Assembly: GCA_015680685.1 (NCBI GenBank)
Contig: MNCI01029312.1
Location: forward strand, 137,915 to 201,914
Origin: Gnetum montanum
Lineage: Eukaryota; Streptophyta; Gnetopsida; Gnetales; Gnetaceae
DNA length: 64,000 bases
Direction of reading: 5' to 3'
The notes beneath the pieces are model-generated. The model worked only from the letters and a program-made list of their open reading frames with translations. It did not search any database and had not been told where the DNA came from. Within the stretch, counting starts at the first letter, position 1. Each line of letters opens with the position of its first letter. The position numbers and the translations under genes were made by a program. This document shows, one piece after another, positions 45,507 through 58,385 of the stretch.

Positions 45507-47883
45507 TTATTCTATGTTGTAGATGGTGCATGGGATTACATTGCTTGTGGCTCCATCATCAACATGTTCTTGATGTATTTTAAATTGTCTTATGCATATG
45601 GTTATGAATAAAGGAACTATATTGTCTTTGCCATTTTGGGGATTAACTTTAATTTTGCTATCATGAGATACAAGATGCATTGACTTTGCCTCCATTGATG
45701 AGGAAGGAATCATCACTACATGAATGGATTTCTCATTATTGGGAATATCCTTGCTAATGAGGATGGAATTCAACATTTTGACTAGTGCCTCATGATGTGT
45801 GTTAGAAGTCATGATCAAGTCATACGAGCTTAGGGTTGTGGTTTTCTGCTTGAGGGATTACCTCACTTGGTTCATTGCATTGAGGAAGTTTTTATTGTTG
45901 ATCATGGACATGTCATCCCAGTTGTGCTTTACTTCCTTCTTGCATCCCAAAATGTGAACTTCAGCTTTAGGTTGTGTTTGTTGGGTCTTTTTTTCATTGT
46001 TCTGATTGTAGGCTTTGGTGTTCTTTTATGGCTTGTTGGTTGGAGTGGGTTGGGCAAAGGAGGTAATAGGTATAGTCAAAATGGAAGTGGCCTTTAGTAG
46101 ATCCACTTCCTTCCATTCCTCTCTCTAGTTATCACTCTTGTGGTCAGGTTTTTGCTTATGCTTCTTCTTTTATGTGGCTAAAGTTTTTTGGTGGGTAGTA
46201 GTTGGTTGTGATGAAGAGGCAATAGCATTAACCATCATAGGGGATTGTTTTGTAGTTTTTTGGGCTATGGCTTCTTGGGTTGTGCTAGGTTGGTGTACCC
46301 TAATGTCAAAACATTCCCTAGGAGGCATTCATGATGGTACTCTTACTACAAAGGGGGATCTTGAGTTGTGGGAAGCTGAAGAATCCCTTTCATTGTAGAG
46401 GGATACTTGAATCATGAATGGTTCTCTTGCAGGTCTCCAATTTTCATCAATGTTGAATGCTAAAATGATATAAGGACTATCATTAGCATTCAATGGGTCT
46501 TTGTAGACCGAACTAGGTTGGAAGCATATAAGACTAGCTTCCCCTTATCTAACATCCTATCCAAGTAAGCCCTCAATGTAAGGCAAAAGTCTATGTCATG
46601 ACTAGGAAACTAGTGATAGTGGCAGAACTGATCTAACTTTAAGTATTTAGGTAGTTGTAGGTCATCTTTCATTGCTCGAGAGGGATAGTTGGCTATGTCA
46701 CATAACCACTCATATTTCTTTCAAGTGGCTTTTATCATTTGTTTTTGTTGCATGCATACACTTTTTAATAGTTGGTCTAGTAACTTGGATGGTTTTAATG
46801 GTAGCATAGTGTATTTGGACTTATCCTTCCTTTTAAAGTTAGGTTTGTTTGTTCTTGATGCATTGGCCCTAGAGGTTGATGATTGGTTATTATGATCATT
46901 ATTAAGGACCTTGGATGGATTCACCTTTAGCCCCTCATTTGTAGTCTTTGCTTCTTTTTTCACAGTTGCTACAGTTGTGTCATTTTGTTTGCTCTTTTCT
47001 TTGTCTCTTCATGCATGTTGATTTTAAAATTCTACATAGGCTAGATCATGACTTTCTTCTATAGCATCTTCTATGTTCTTGGTTTGTGAGAATGCTTGGC
47101 TAGGAGACCACGGATCAAGGTAGTAGAGTTTAGACTTGATAAATAAATTCACTACCCACTTGAATATGGCTAATAGGTGGGCTTTGGCTATAGGCTCTGG
47201 TATTTTATTTAGTAGTCCATTCCACCACTAAATGAATTTCTACATAGGCTCTAGGGATCCCTTCTTGACCTTCATGAGTTGGTCAAGTGTTGTGTTTGGC
47301 TTCAAGTTATACTTGAAGGTTTGATAAACTAGGCAACCAAGTCCTCGAAAGAGGATATGGATCCCCTAGGTCATGCATGATACCAATCATGTGCTTTTCT
47401 AGTTAAAGACAGGGAAAATCCTCATGATGGTATGAGGCCATGGTTGCAAGAGTAAGCATTTGGATCAAAAGATGATAAGGTAAGCATTAGAATCACCTTC
47501 TCCATTATATTTACTAAATTGGAGGATAGGGAAATTAGGAGGAAGTGTTAAGGGTGGGACTACAAAACTTATGGTCCTAGTAGAAGTTCATAATATTGAT
47601 AGTTTATGAAGTACAGGCTTTAAGCCACTTCAACTCCTCTATTAGGTCTTGGATGATCTGGAAAGCTTGATCTAGACCTTGTGGTGGCTCTATTGATTGT
47701 GGGGTTTGTACATATGGTTGTGGCATCTATTGTGAGGCTTGTGGCCTCACTATGGGTTGCATGATAGAAGGAATATGGTGCGTTATGGTTATGGCTCATG
47801 GACCAAACAAAAAAAAGGATGTTTGTGTTAATACTTGAGGCACAAATGAGACAAATGGAATGTGTGACACATTGGTGGCTCAT
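45507..47883 (-). pseudogene. gag-pro: gag-protease remnant of element D
   Basis: The gag core is readable around 47450-47100 (DWYHA.PRGSISSFEDLV). A Lys/Asn-rich linker lies at 46963-46721 and a Cys/His cluster near 46630-46580. The protease region reaches VDDGATSNVIPCTIYN at 45560-45510 and then stops: the second half with FNLILGRSWLA is missing. The gag N-terminus is also lost at the 47884 junction. Many stops are present. Confidence 0.7.
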
Positions 47884-48626
47884 ATGCTACAATTTTGGGT
47901 GGTGAAAAATGTCATACACATTGGTATTTTAGCCCCAAAAATTTCAAAACATTGGTATAACACATGTTGCAAATTTTGGCCACTGAAAGTATCAAAAATA
48001 TTGTAGAGAATGTTAGAAATTTGTTAGAAATAAGCTAGAATTAATTTTGCAAAGAATCAATGAATGAATAGCCTATTTAAACCAAAATCATCATGATCTT
48101 AAGGACTTTTGGATTTATGCAACTTTTAAACTTGAGACTTTTGAGAGAGAGATCAAAGAGTCTAGATCCATTTTCAAGAGTAGATTGCTGGAACACTAAG
48201 ACCCTATTGTAGCATACTAAATAGGTGAACTAGGTACATTTGGAAGAACTGTAGGACACACAATGCCCATCCATAAGCCAAAATTTCATCATCATATTTG
48301 AGAACCTAAGGAAGAATTGCAATTTCACATTATGTACTATCTAAACCTTGTATTTTTCATAGGATTAGTAAGAATTATTTGCAATGTTTTAATACATTTT
48401 CTTATTATTTTCTACAACTATATTCTAATGTAGTCATTATTAGTTATGCATTTTATTTCAAATTTTATCTGTATTTCATCCCAGTAATAGGTTTTCTAAG
48501 TTCTCAAGCAATCAACAAAACCATTTTTCCAACTTCAAATCCTTTTGAGGCCCATGGATCCTATAGTTAAACTGTTCTACACAAGAATTTTTAGTTTTTC
48601 CAACACCAAATTTTCCAATCCTTACA
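47884..48626 (+). repeat. Partial 5' LTR of element F
   Basis: The end CAATCCTTACA at 48626 and the preceding GAGGCCCATGGATCCTATAGTTAAA align with the E LTR end (GAGGCCCTTAGGATCTAAGGTTAAA). A TATA-like box (CTATTTAAACC) lies at 48073-48082, about 550 bp from the end. Most of U3 is missing, and the left boundary is approximate. No primer site follows. Confidence 0.5.
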
Positions 48627-48679
48627 CCTATAACAAATGTTGACTAGTGTTCACCTATAGTGGCCAATGCATTGAAATC

Positions 48680-49920
48680 CTCCCAGTTAACCAATAAGAA
48701 ATCACCACAAAATAATAAAAATCATTAGCTTCTAAGCCCAAATCTAAGGAGAATATCTAACAAAAATTCTAAAAGGAAGTAGATTCACTGAAGCCTATCC
48801 TAGTCTCAACTCTACCCATAAATCCTACTACTCAAACCACATCAACTAGCCAACCTAAACAAAATCACAAGAAAGAGAAAAGCAAGAGTCCTTGATAACA
48901 CATGATTAAACATGAAGTTAAAATCCTAGGTAAGATGGGGGAAGTTAAAGCTAATAAGATAGAGAAATTATCTACCAATGACAAGGACTTCCTCACTGTA
49001 ATGAAAAAATTCAAGCTTTCACTAAAGTAGAAAAATACTTCCTTAAGACTTTACGATTTGGTTAGGGCTTCTCATGTTCATTGTGAAGCATTAGTCAAAA
49101 TGTTGACATTTTATCCCTATGAGTAAATACATGCTTACAAGTGAGAGTTCTATCAACTCATTCATCATGCAACCTCTACTTAAGGAAGAACTAAAACAAA
49201 CCACTCTGACATTTTATGATAGTGAAATAAAAACCAATCTATAAATCAGTGAATTATTACATGCTCTTCTTTTCATCATCATACAAGTTGGCTGGTACAA
49301 AGTGTATCATGTTCATGTCAATGTTGAAGTAGCAATGAATGTTATCCCTTTGCCCATTGTTGAATAGTTAGGTTTAGTAGAAAACATTCAAGACACCTCT
49401 ACTTCAGCACACAAATCCTTCAACAGGTCATGAGTAGTATTGAGAGGATCCATTTCATTATATTTTGTAGCTAGAAAATAGTTTTTCACATGTGCTAATT
49501 TCTTAGTAGTTGAAGAAACATCTAACTTCAACTTCATCCTAGAATGATCATGGTTGGCTAAGTTATGGAAAGTTTCATTACTGATTCACTAAGAGATTTA
49601 GTATGTTATGAAGAAGGTGAAATCATTATCCATGGAAATAGAATAGTTTGCTTGTTTGTCAATAATATTGACATTAAACAAGGATCTAACGTGGAGTTCC
49701 AAGAGGAAACCTCCATGGCTAGTAATGAAACTAAGGACCACAATAAGTCTAATGAAGTTAAAACCAACAACATTAAAGCCTTGAATGAGCCTTAGGAGGA
49801 AATCCCATTTAGCATCATTAGTGAATGGAATGGAAAGTACAAAATTGTACATGCAAAGCCTTACTAGTTTTCTAATCTATCAAAGATTAGGAAACAATTG
49901 CTTGATTAACATGTCCTCTC
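48680..49920 (+). pseudogene. gag-pro: gag-protease C-terminal remnant of element F
   Basis: The segment around 49010-49120 (LSLK*KNTSLRLYDLVRASH...EALVKML) matches the linker before protease in A and E. The protease core follows (49270-49560): VNVEVAMNVIPLPIVE, then FNFILE*SWLAK. The active-site loop has changed to NVEV. The tail to about 49910 has PF(S)IISEWNGKY...IRKQLLD. There are stops throughout. Confidence 0.7.
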
Positions 49921-50364
49921 TTTCTATTCCTTGTATATACATTGTTGCATGTTTACTTCATTGTATTATTTATAGTTCTTACTTTCATGTTTATGCCTCA
50001 TTTTGTAATTTTTATTTTATTACATTGTATTTCAAGTTTTACTTTGTCCTCTTATTTTTCACCTCAATTTTTACTCATAGCCTACATTTACTATTTACAT
50101 AAAATATAAAACATAGAAAAACATAAAACATAAATAAACAACACTAAAAATATGTAGCCAAAGAGAAACACCAAACTAAAACCAAAACATGCTATCATAA
50201 GGCCAAATGACCATGTAGTCCATAATAGTAGCCATGGTTACATAGTGTAACAAACAATAAATAATACATATTCTCTAAAACCATAAATTCTAGAAAGATC
50301 AAAACTACTAGTAGTCATAACATAAAACAATAATAGTACACCATCATCATAATCAATAGCATAA

Positions 50365-51260
50365 CTAGGATGTAGAAGGAAGAAAAGGAACATCATCAAA
50401 GTCATCACCATCATCACCTTTGGCCTATAGATAATAAAAAATACAATCATTAGCAACCATAGTAACCACCAACATAGTCAAATAAAATAATAAAATAGTC
50501 ATAACATAAAATAAAATTTCCAAACCTGAGAAGAATCAAGAGCAATGTCTTTAGAAGCAAACTTTGGAAGATCAAACTCAAGCCTGTGAAGAATCTCCTC
50601 TTCACTCATGTTAGCCTAATCAATATCACGTAAATTCACTTCCTCAAAGTTATTCTTCCTCTTAATATCTATCCACTTTGGAAAAGCATGAGAAAAGGTA
50701 GTTGTAGATGTCTCATCAAATGTGATCATGATCTAAGAAGTGGAAGACTTAAGAATAGCCATTGACTTCTTGAAATGTCTAAAAGTCTTCTTGAAACATC
50801 TAAAAGTATTCTTGATACCTATACTTTATACAAATAACTCATGTGCATGCTTCTTAATGAGCACTTTTCATCAAGACTTTTGGTAACTCTACTTCTCATC
50901 CTTATACTTTCTTTTATATTTCTTCTATTTTTTACTCCATTCCAATATGTCAACAGAATAGTCTCTCCATTTCTTTATCTTATGTACCATTATCTCTATC
51001 CTCACTTTATTTTTTAAGCTACTCCTAGCTAAAGTAACTGTCCACTATATAGCAAACTAGTATCAAGCCCAGTCTATCTCCTTGATTCTCATATAGTTCT
51101 AGTTGGCCACACAAGCTTCTATAAACTCCTTTTAATCTCTAAGGCTTTTGATCTCATCAAACAATTCATTTTTTTTTACTTCTTCATTGCAATAAGATTC
51201 TCATATAAACTCATGGTAACATTGAGGCTTTCTAGACCAAAAATCATACACGTTAATCTT
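50365..51260 (-). pseudogene. Antisense accessory gene of element F, 3' exons
   Basis: Minus-strand reading finds FSHAFPKWIDIKRKNNFEEV and MSEEEILHRLEFDLPKFA (about 50700-50540), homologous to PPKW...NLTEEEILWCL of C. The donor is at 50525 (CAG, then GTTTGG, the same donor as in D) and the acceptor at 50425. The last exon, 50424-50365, encodes AKGDDGDDFDDVPFLPSTS and ends TAG. Coiled-coil traces continue to about 51250. Position and intron match the other copies. Confidence 0.65.
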
Positions 51261-51270
51261 CCCCTTCCTA

Positions 51271-52968
51271 AAAAAATCCAAAAGTGATAAAAACTCTATC
51301 TTCCTAGCTAATAAAAATAAAAAATGTTGCTCTCATATGGAAAGGACAAAAATGCTAATCCCAAGATCAAAGGAAACTCATCACGCTACCATCCCAAGAA
51401 CCAAACTCCAAAAATGCTACCATATTTGGTATGAAAAAATCCTAAAACCCTGCATATAAGTGCAAAAATGTGGAAAACACTGACTCTAAGAATGGGAAAA
51501 AATTTAATACACTAATCATAGGTGAAATACCACCTAGAAAATGCATGTTGCAACCTATTAGCATTATAATTTTATTCTCTCATAAAATGCGAGGCTAAAA
51601 ATTCATTGTAAGATATGAAAATTGCAATCCATGAGATGCAATTTCACATACTTTAACTTTTGAGGTTGAAAAATGCTTCATAAGTTATTATAGCCTTACT
51701 TCCCAAGTAGAGAAAGACCTACCATGTCTATATTTGGGCTTGGGGAGGTCAAAAATGCCTTTTAAACTATGAACATGGGCTTTTTCATGAGTTTTGTAGG
51801 GGATATGACATTTACTACGTTGGAGTCACCTATGCTCAATGTTGGGGGGTTTAGCTCTCTAAGCCTTAGCATGGCTTTTGAAGGCTCAATATGGCTTATG
51901 AAACCCCAAAATTGCTCCTAGAGTACAATAGCCCCAAAATTTCTTTAGCAACCTCGCTATTGCTCTAATAGCCCTAATGTTGCTCTTGCCCAGTGTTGCT
52001 CTAAGAGCCCAATGCTACTCCAGTAGTGTTAGCAATGCTCTTGAAACCCTAGCATTGCTCCTAGAAGGCCAACTTGGGTGGAAGAAGTTAGCATAGGTGA
52101 AAGTTCCATTAACTATTTTTAACAACTAGAATGATTTTGGTACCTTCGGGGTGTCAAAATTTACTATAAACAGAAAGCATGCTCAATTTCAACACTTGCT
52201 ACACCTACATGTGACATCAATATATCAACAATCAGAATAGAAATTTGCAGCCAAAATTATGATCATGAATCATATATAAACCAAGCTTGAACACCATGAA
52301 AAGGCTCCACCATTTTTTAATTTAAGAGCTTTGAAAACTCTATGCAAACATAAGGCTTCTAGAGATTTTCTAGCATGGAACCTACAATCATTTTAACCAC
52401 TTTTGAACATATAAGATTGTGTGAGATTTGGTGGCAATGCTGAGCTATCTAGGCATTAAGATTCCTAGCATGGTTCTTCTCTATGACATATAACCCCTCA
52501 CACATCCTACCTCCTATACCTCCAATGCTACAGATCTAGTGAAGGGACCAACAAGATGTTGCAATTTCAGGAGTTGTGGAGCACTTCAATCATGGAGCTA
52601 ATTGTGGTGTCCAAGACTACTCACTTCAACAAAATTCAAACCCCCATTGAAGTGAAGCCTATGTATCCCAAGTCACCATTTGTACACATTCTGAAATTTC
52701 TTTATTTATTTCGTTATAATAAAGTTTACAATTTCTCTTGTTATGCAGATTAGTATAGATTTATTTCATTCTATGCATTTATTTTAAGGTAGATCTACAT
52801 GACCTATTATTTTGATTTTTTTTTTCACTTTCTAAGTCCCTAGGTGATCAACTAGATCATCTAGATCACCTTGGATCCACTTTCTTAGAGGCCCTTAGGA
52901 TCTAAGGTTAAATTTCGTCTACCTAGAATTTTTTTATTTTCAAGCACTTGAATTTTCTGATCACTACA
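51271..52968 (+). repeat. 5' LTR of element E (left boundary approximate)
   Basis: The right end TGATCACTACA at 52968 is followed, six bases on, by the decayed primer site. The TATA box TATATAAA lies at 52273-52280, about 690 bp from the end as in A. U3 holds repeated words such as AGCAATGCTC and GCCCTAATGTTGCTC (51890-52060). The left end is placed where the F antisense gene homology ends. Confidence 0.6.
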
Positions 52969-52974
52969 ATTTTC

Positions 52975-52993
52975 TAGTGCTACAAGGAGGGCC
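52975..52993 (+). other. Primer-binding site of element E (decayed)
   Basis: TAGTGCTACAAGGAGGGCC, two or three changes from the A and C sites, in plus orientation. Confidence 0.65.
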
Positions 52994-54482
52994 TCCATCC
53001 AAGTTCTTCTCCTAATTTAATCTATCATTTTTGTAGATAGTATTTGTAACTTTGAATCTAGAAGAACTACAAAAGAAATCTGTCATCAAGTTCAACATTA
53101 TTGTCCATTTTTCTATCCTATTTCTACCATTGATACCCAATGTAGTAGCTGCATGTGGTTTGGATGTTAGCAAAAAATTCAAGGTGAGTTGCTAGATTTT
53201 CTAAAGCCAACAAGGATCCTATCCAAATCTACAATTTTCTCTAGGGAAAACCTACCATTGGGTCTATGGAAGGCTAGCATATTTTCTACCTTATACAACA
53301 AAACAATGCTATGAATTTTTTCTTGGGAAAGCCAATGTATCTCTTTCCAAAATCCCAATGTAGTTCTAGAAAATCTACAATTTTCTTGTCATAGTTTAAA
53401 GCCAACATAGCCTTTTTTTAAACCTATAATTTCTCCTTACTTAAACCTCCCTCTGGGTCTTCCTAATGCTGGTGTGGATACACAACTCTCTACTATGAAT
53501 TTCGCTTGTTGAAGCTATCATAGTTAATGTATGCTTGAAAACACATTTTTCTATCATCCTTTAAAAGCCAATGTAGCCCCCTAAAGGGATGCATTTTGAA
53601 TACATTTTTTCTGCAAAAAACTATTTCCTTTTGGCTACCAATCTAATGTGGTTCTTGTTGGAAACCTAGCATAGCTTCTTTTCTCTAAAACCATCCCCAC
53701 CAATTTTCTTTGAAACCTAAGGTAGTTTTCAATAGGGGGGGGGGGAGGTACATCGCTTTCATAAGGGGGTGTATCACCAACATATTCTTGCTGGACAAAT
53801 TGGTTTATTGCTACCAACATATTTATTTCTACAACTAAACAAAAAAATAGGGGGAGGACCAACATAGTAGTTGCAAGTGATTTGAGCTTTGTTAGAAAAT
53901 TCATAGTAGTTGTTGGACATTTTGAAGCTAGCATGGATGCTAACAAAGCCTATCATTCTTCCTAGCTAAAACCTACCTTTGTGTGTGCCAAAGGACAAAG
54001 TTACCCCACCATAACCACCCAAACCTCCCTATTGTAAAATATTTTAGCAAATCCATCCAAAAATGAAATTTTTCAATAATGCCAACATTGTTCCTTCTCT
54101 AAACACCAACGTAGCCATTGAAAAATAAAATTTCACATCCAACATTTTCAAAAGGAACATTGTTTTGGCTAAGATGATGGAACCCCAACATAGTGCAAGT
54201 GGGTAAGATAATTTTTGGTACCTTATTTCCTTACCCCCCACCCCCTCTAGCATAGCTCCTACTAGGAAGGCCAACATAGCTAGGCTTTTCAACAAAAAAT
54301 TACTACATTTTTCTCAAGTGCAAGGTATTCCCCCTATCACCACAACCTACATTGCACTTGTAGTTGCAATTTACCACACTTTCCAGCCATAACCTCTTGC
54401 ACCTTGGGCAATTCCAATTGCTAGAGTTTTTACTTACTTGATTAATTATCAAATTCATTGAATCAAATTTAAACCAATAATC
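52994..54482 (+). other. Enlarged leader of element E with GCCAACATAGC-like words
   Basis: About 1.5 kb lies between the primer site and gag; A and B have about 0.2 kb. The interval repeats words of the form GCCAA(C/T)(A/G)TAG at irregular spacing of 50-100 bp (near 53330, 53355, 53402, 53570, 53849, 54078, 54185 and 54265). This style resembles U3 sequence of the family, so it may be an inserted LTR fragment. An 11-base G run lies near 53735. No gene is recognised. Confidence 0.45.
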
Positions 54483-57400
54483 ATGTCTTTCAATCAATCA
54501 TCATACCCCTTAACCTGAAGGACATGGCATATAACCAAGATTCTATGAGGGTTTATGGCCCTAAAGATCCTACCATGGATGAACATAGAAAATTACTCAA
54601 GCTAAAAAGGAAAAGCCCAAATTTTATCATAATTGATAAAAATTACTATAATTTCATCTGTGCTAAAATCCAAGCTAACTTTCCCATCCTATATACAAAG
54701 GCCAAATCCAAACAGGAGTATGATCTAAACCACTCTAATAGGAAGGAGTACATTCCTTCCCATTGTGACCAAATACCTTTAAGTGACACTCACATGCATG
54801 TGCTATTTCAATTAATTGAAATGGATGAACAAGATAGGATGTCAAGCTCATAGGATCAACAAGAGAAACAAGATGAGTTCAAGGCAGAGTAGGAGCTAGA
54901 CACATTTATCATAAACATTTTCCAATAGTCGACTCTATAAGAAACCACCTCTAGCTCTATACCCCTATAATTTCCTACAGGGTAGATACCTCAGTGCCCT
55001 CCTATTCATCCTACAATTTTTGAGTCCACATCCATCACTTCCACATACCAGGTGTAAATCATATCTCAGTCCACCTCCTTATTCTTAGTGATCCCCTTTA
55101 CCACCCAACCTCACTCCATTCTCCTAGCCTCGGTGATGTCTATCTCATCATCTGCCTTTTTGATACCAATGGAACCCTCATTGGTATCCAAAGCAATATA
55201 AGCCTCTCATACTCTTTTCATCCCCTACATACCACAAGTTCCAACTCAAATGACTTTTTCCTTGTTTAATCCACTTATGATGGTGGCCACATGACCTCTT
55301 CCCTCTATGCCAATGTTGATTGTATAATCTCAAGCTTCATAGCTATCACATCAACCATCAATACAAGCATTGCAGCCCACAGGGATGTCACCCCCTATGA
55401 TGGTGGCTACATGGCCTCTTTCCTCTATGCTAATATTAATTGTACAACCTCAAGCTACACAACTCCTACCTCAACCATCAATACAGCCACCTTAGCCCAT
55501 AGGGATGCCTTAAGACTTGGATCAAGCCTTCCAAATGATCCAAGACATTACTAAAGAGCTACAAAACATTAAGGCTAGTATAACTCAAATGGTCAAGGTT
55601 CTAGATTTTTATCGAGATGATCCTATAAGACATGCTATGCCTCAAATGGTCTTATCCACTAGCATGCCCATACTAAACTTAACAATATACAATGATGAAT
55701 GGAATCCCAAAGTATGCCTAGTTACCTTTTGGTTTAAGTGCCTCTTTTTGCAAGCTTGGCCTCATATGATACTACAAGCTTTCCCCATGTCTCTTAAGGG
55801 TAAGGCTCTAGATTGGTATCAAACCTTACCTAGAGATTTAATCTCTTCCCTTGATGACTTAATAATCTAATTTTTCAACTTGAAGCAAAATTCCACATTA
55901 GATCAACTAATTAAGGTGAAGTAGGGGTCACTTGAATTGGTCAAAAGGTTCATTCAAAGGTGGAACTCAACACTTACTAAGATTCTAGAGCCTATTTTTG
56001 AAACTCACCTCTTGTCCATCTACACAGGAGTAGTAAATGACTTCATTAAGTTAAAGCTTTACTACCTAGTGCCCTAGTCACTAAGCCAAGCCTTCTTGTA
56101 AACAAAGAATATGTAGGAGGTAGTTGAGGCAAGCAACGATCTAGCATATGTGGCCTATAAAAACCAACATGCTATGAGGGATAGCAATAAAACCAAGTAA
56201 GAACATACAACTTTGCTTACAGTAGCAAAAGACTCAAAACAAAGAGAGAGGTGAGAATCACCATCATGTAACACATCTTTCAACTCATTCCAACCACCCA
56301 CTTCCTATGCTCCAAATAAACCAAGACCAAAATTTAGACGGAAGGATAGGTCTAGGTATACTAGTTTTCCTATGAAGCCCTCTGAGCTTCTAGAATAGTT
56401 ACTTAAATAGGACCATATACAACATAAGAAACTATATGAAGAGGCTTGTAAGAGTCATAATCATTTTTGTGATATAGCTAAAGACCCAAAAATAGGTACC
56501 AAAGACAATTCCAAGCTACCAAAGTACTTTAGACCTAATAGGTACTATCATTCTCGTCAAATGGTTGGTCATGACACTAATTTTTTCCTAGCATTAAAGG
56601 ATGAACTCTAGAATATGATAGACTATGATGAGTTGGTGTTGAATGAGGCAAACTCTTCAAGTGCTAATAATAACTCTAACACTCTAGCCTCATTCATAGA
56701 AACTAAATGGTCAAATCATCCTAAGGAGTCATTGATCATCAAAATACTACTATAACCCCAAAATAAAAAACCTAGAGAACCCATCATCATACAAATATCA
56801 CCTTCTCAAGACCCTAAGAAACCTTTCATCATATGTGTCCCCCCTTTAGTGGCATCAACTTCATAGCCTAAACCATGAGATGCTAATCCTCCAAAGCCTA
56901 AGAAACCATTCATTATCTTGACGCTTCCACCTTCAACAAGTAAAATTATGATAACCTGTGACCAAAGCCCACCTATAATGGTCCACAACTTAGAGTTTGG
57001 CAAAAAATCATCATCTCAATGGTAATGAAAATATCCTATCACCAAACCAACAACAAAGCCTACTAAAAATACCCAACAAAAAAAATGTTTAAAGCATGTT
57101 TACAAACCGAGACCTACAACAAGACCAACTACACTAATGGCCAAGGGGCCTAAGGCACATGTACCAAAACCTAAGCCATGAACTCTAGGAAGGATGGAAA
57201 AGGTTAGAACCACTATGGCCAAAACATCACATGCCAAGGGAAAGAGCTTCCTCATAATAATGGAGCAAGACAAATGGTCCCTCAAACAAAAGAGCACAGC
57301 ACTGAGCCTATGCGACCTAGTCATGACTTCTCCTACTCATAGAGATGCACTAGCTTAGGTATTAACCTCTATCCCTATCAACAAAGACACACCCACCAAC

Positions 57401-58100
57401 AAAGAGTCAATCCACTCTATCATTAAGTAAGCATTACTTAGAGAAAACAAGCATCAATCCATACTCAAATTCAATGATAGTGAGGTAAATATTGACTTGT
57501 AAAATAGGGAAGTACTATTTTCTCCTCTCCTCATTACTATACATGTTGGTAGGTACAAGGTTCATCGTGCTTATGTGGATGATGAGGTAGCAACTAATGT
57601 GGTACCATTTTCCATTGTTAACAAGCTAGGCTTAATCAAGAACATCCATGAAACCACTACCTCAACACTAAAGTCATTTAATGGATTACAAGTAGTAGTG
57701 GGAGGTTCTATTTCCTTGGATTTCATAGTTGGAGAGTCGTTTCCCATATCCACTAACTTCTCAATGGTTGAAGAGACACATAGCTTCAACTTGATTCTAG
57801 GAAGGCCATGGTTAGCTAAGATTCATGTAGTCTCATCACCTATCCATCAAGAGATTCACTTGCCCTATGATGGAGGAAAAATTGTCATTCATGGAGATGA
57901 TATGTCACTATCTTCAATTAGCTATGTCAACATCAACTAAGGTTTAGAGGTGGAGTTTCAAGAGGAAAATCCTAAAACTCAAGTTGGGTCCAGAAGTAAT
58001 AAAACTAATAATAATAATAATGAACCTAAAGTCTCCAAAAGCGATCAACGAAAACACATATCAATTACCATGTCAAACAACTAGAATGATGAGAGTGTGA
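54483..58100 (+). pseudogene. gag-pro: gag-protease remnant of element E
   Basis: The N-terminal block (54524-54853) has YYNFICAKIQANF and DQIPLSDTHMH, matching A. A linker with an internal direct repeat (CATGGCCTCTTTCCTCTATGC type, near 55290 and 55400) follows. The gag core spans 55517-56100 (VLDFYRDDPI, GKALDWYQTLPRDLISSLDDL). The Cys/His cluster is degraded (YYHSRQMVGHDTNFF, 56540). The protease spans 57540-57940 with VDDEVATNVVP (Gly to Glu) and FNLILGRPWLAK. There are several stops and frameshifts. It is the longest protease piece among the old copies. Confidence 0.75.
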
Positions 58101-58254
58101 TTATGCAAAGGAAGCCCTTTGATTTATCAAAGGTCAAATAATAAATGGTTTTTAAATATATTATTCCTTCTTTTGCTAATGAAATCTTGTTCACCTTTAC
58201 AACCTTATACCATGTTTCATGATTTATTTTATCCCTATATGCCCTTTCGATGCT

Positions 58255-58385
58255 ATTCCATACTTGCTAAGCAAGTATGGATCACGGTCCACCAAGGCCT
58301 AAAACTAGCAAAACAATGGTCTACCATGGCCTAAAACTAGCAAATTGCATGGCCCACCATGGCATAAAATTGGCAAAACATCATA
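58255..58385 (+). repeat. Short tandem repeat block after protease (E)
   Basis: Three to four units of the type GTCCACCATGGCCTAAAACTAGCAAAACAATG occur here, in the same orientation and place as the B block at 11521-11660. Confidence 0.8.

Larger units (their letters stand above)
44637..47883 (-). mobile_element. Element D: remnant of an older Tat-type copy
   Basis: It keeps the 3' end of the antisense gene (plus strand, about 44760-45421) converging on gag-protease (minus strand, 47883-45507). The left part is cut by element C. The right end meets an oppositely oriented LTR near 47884. Many stops and TpG/CpA-rich sequence mark it as older than A and B. Confidence 0.7.
47884..51270 (+). mobile_element. 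Element F: remnant of a Tat-type copy
   Basis: A partial LTR (to 48626), the end of gag-protease (about 48680-49920, plus) and the antisense gene's 3' exons (51260-50365, minus) keep the family order. Most of gag is deleted directly after the LTR. The right part is cut where the E LTR begins, near 51270. Confidence 0.65.

Noticed and set aside
50238-50456. Hydrophobic 72-codon minus frame in F taken as a membrane protein
   Set aside because: It overlaps the last exon and intron of the antisense gene in another frame. The spliced reading has homologues; this one does not.
52556-52753. Plus-strand frame in the E LTR
   Set aside because: It lies in R-U5, with no match in the other LTRs.
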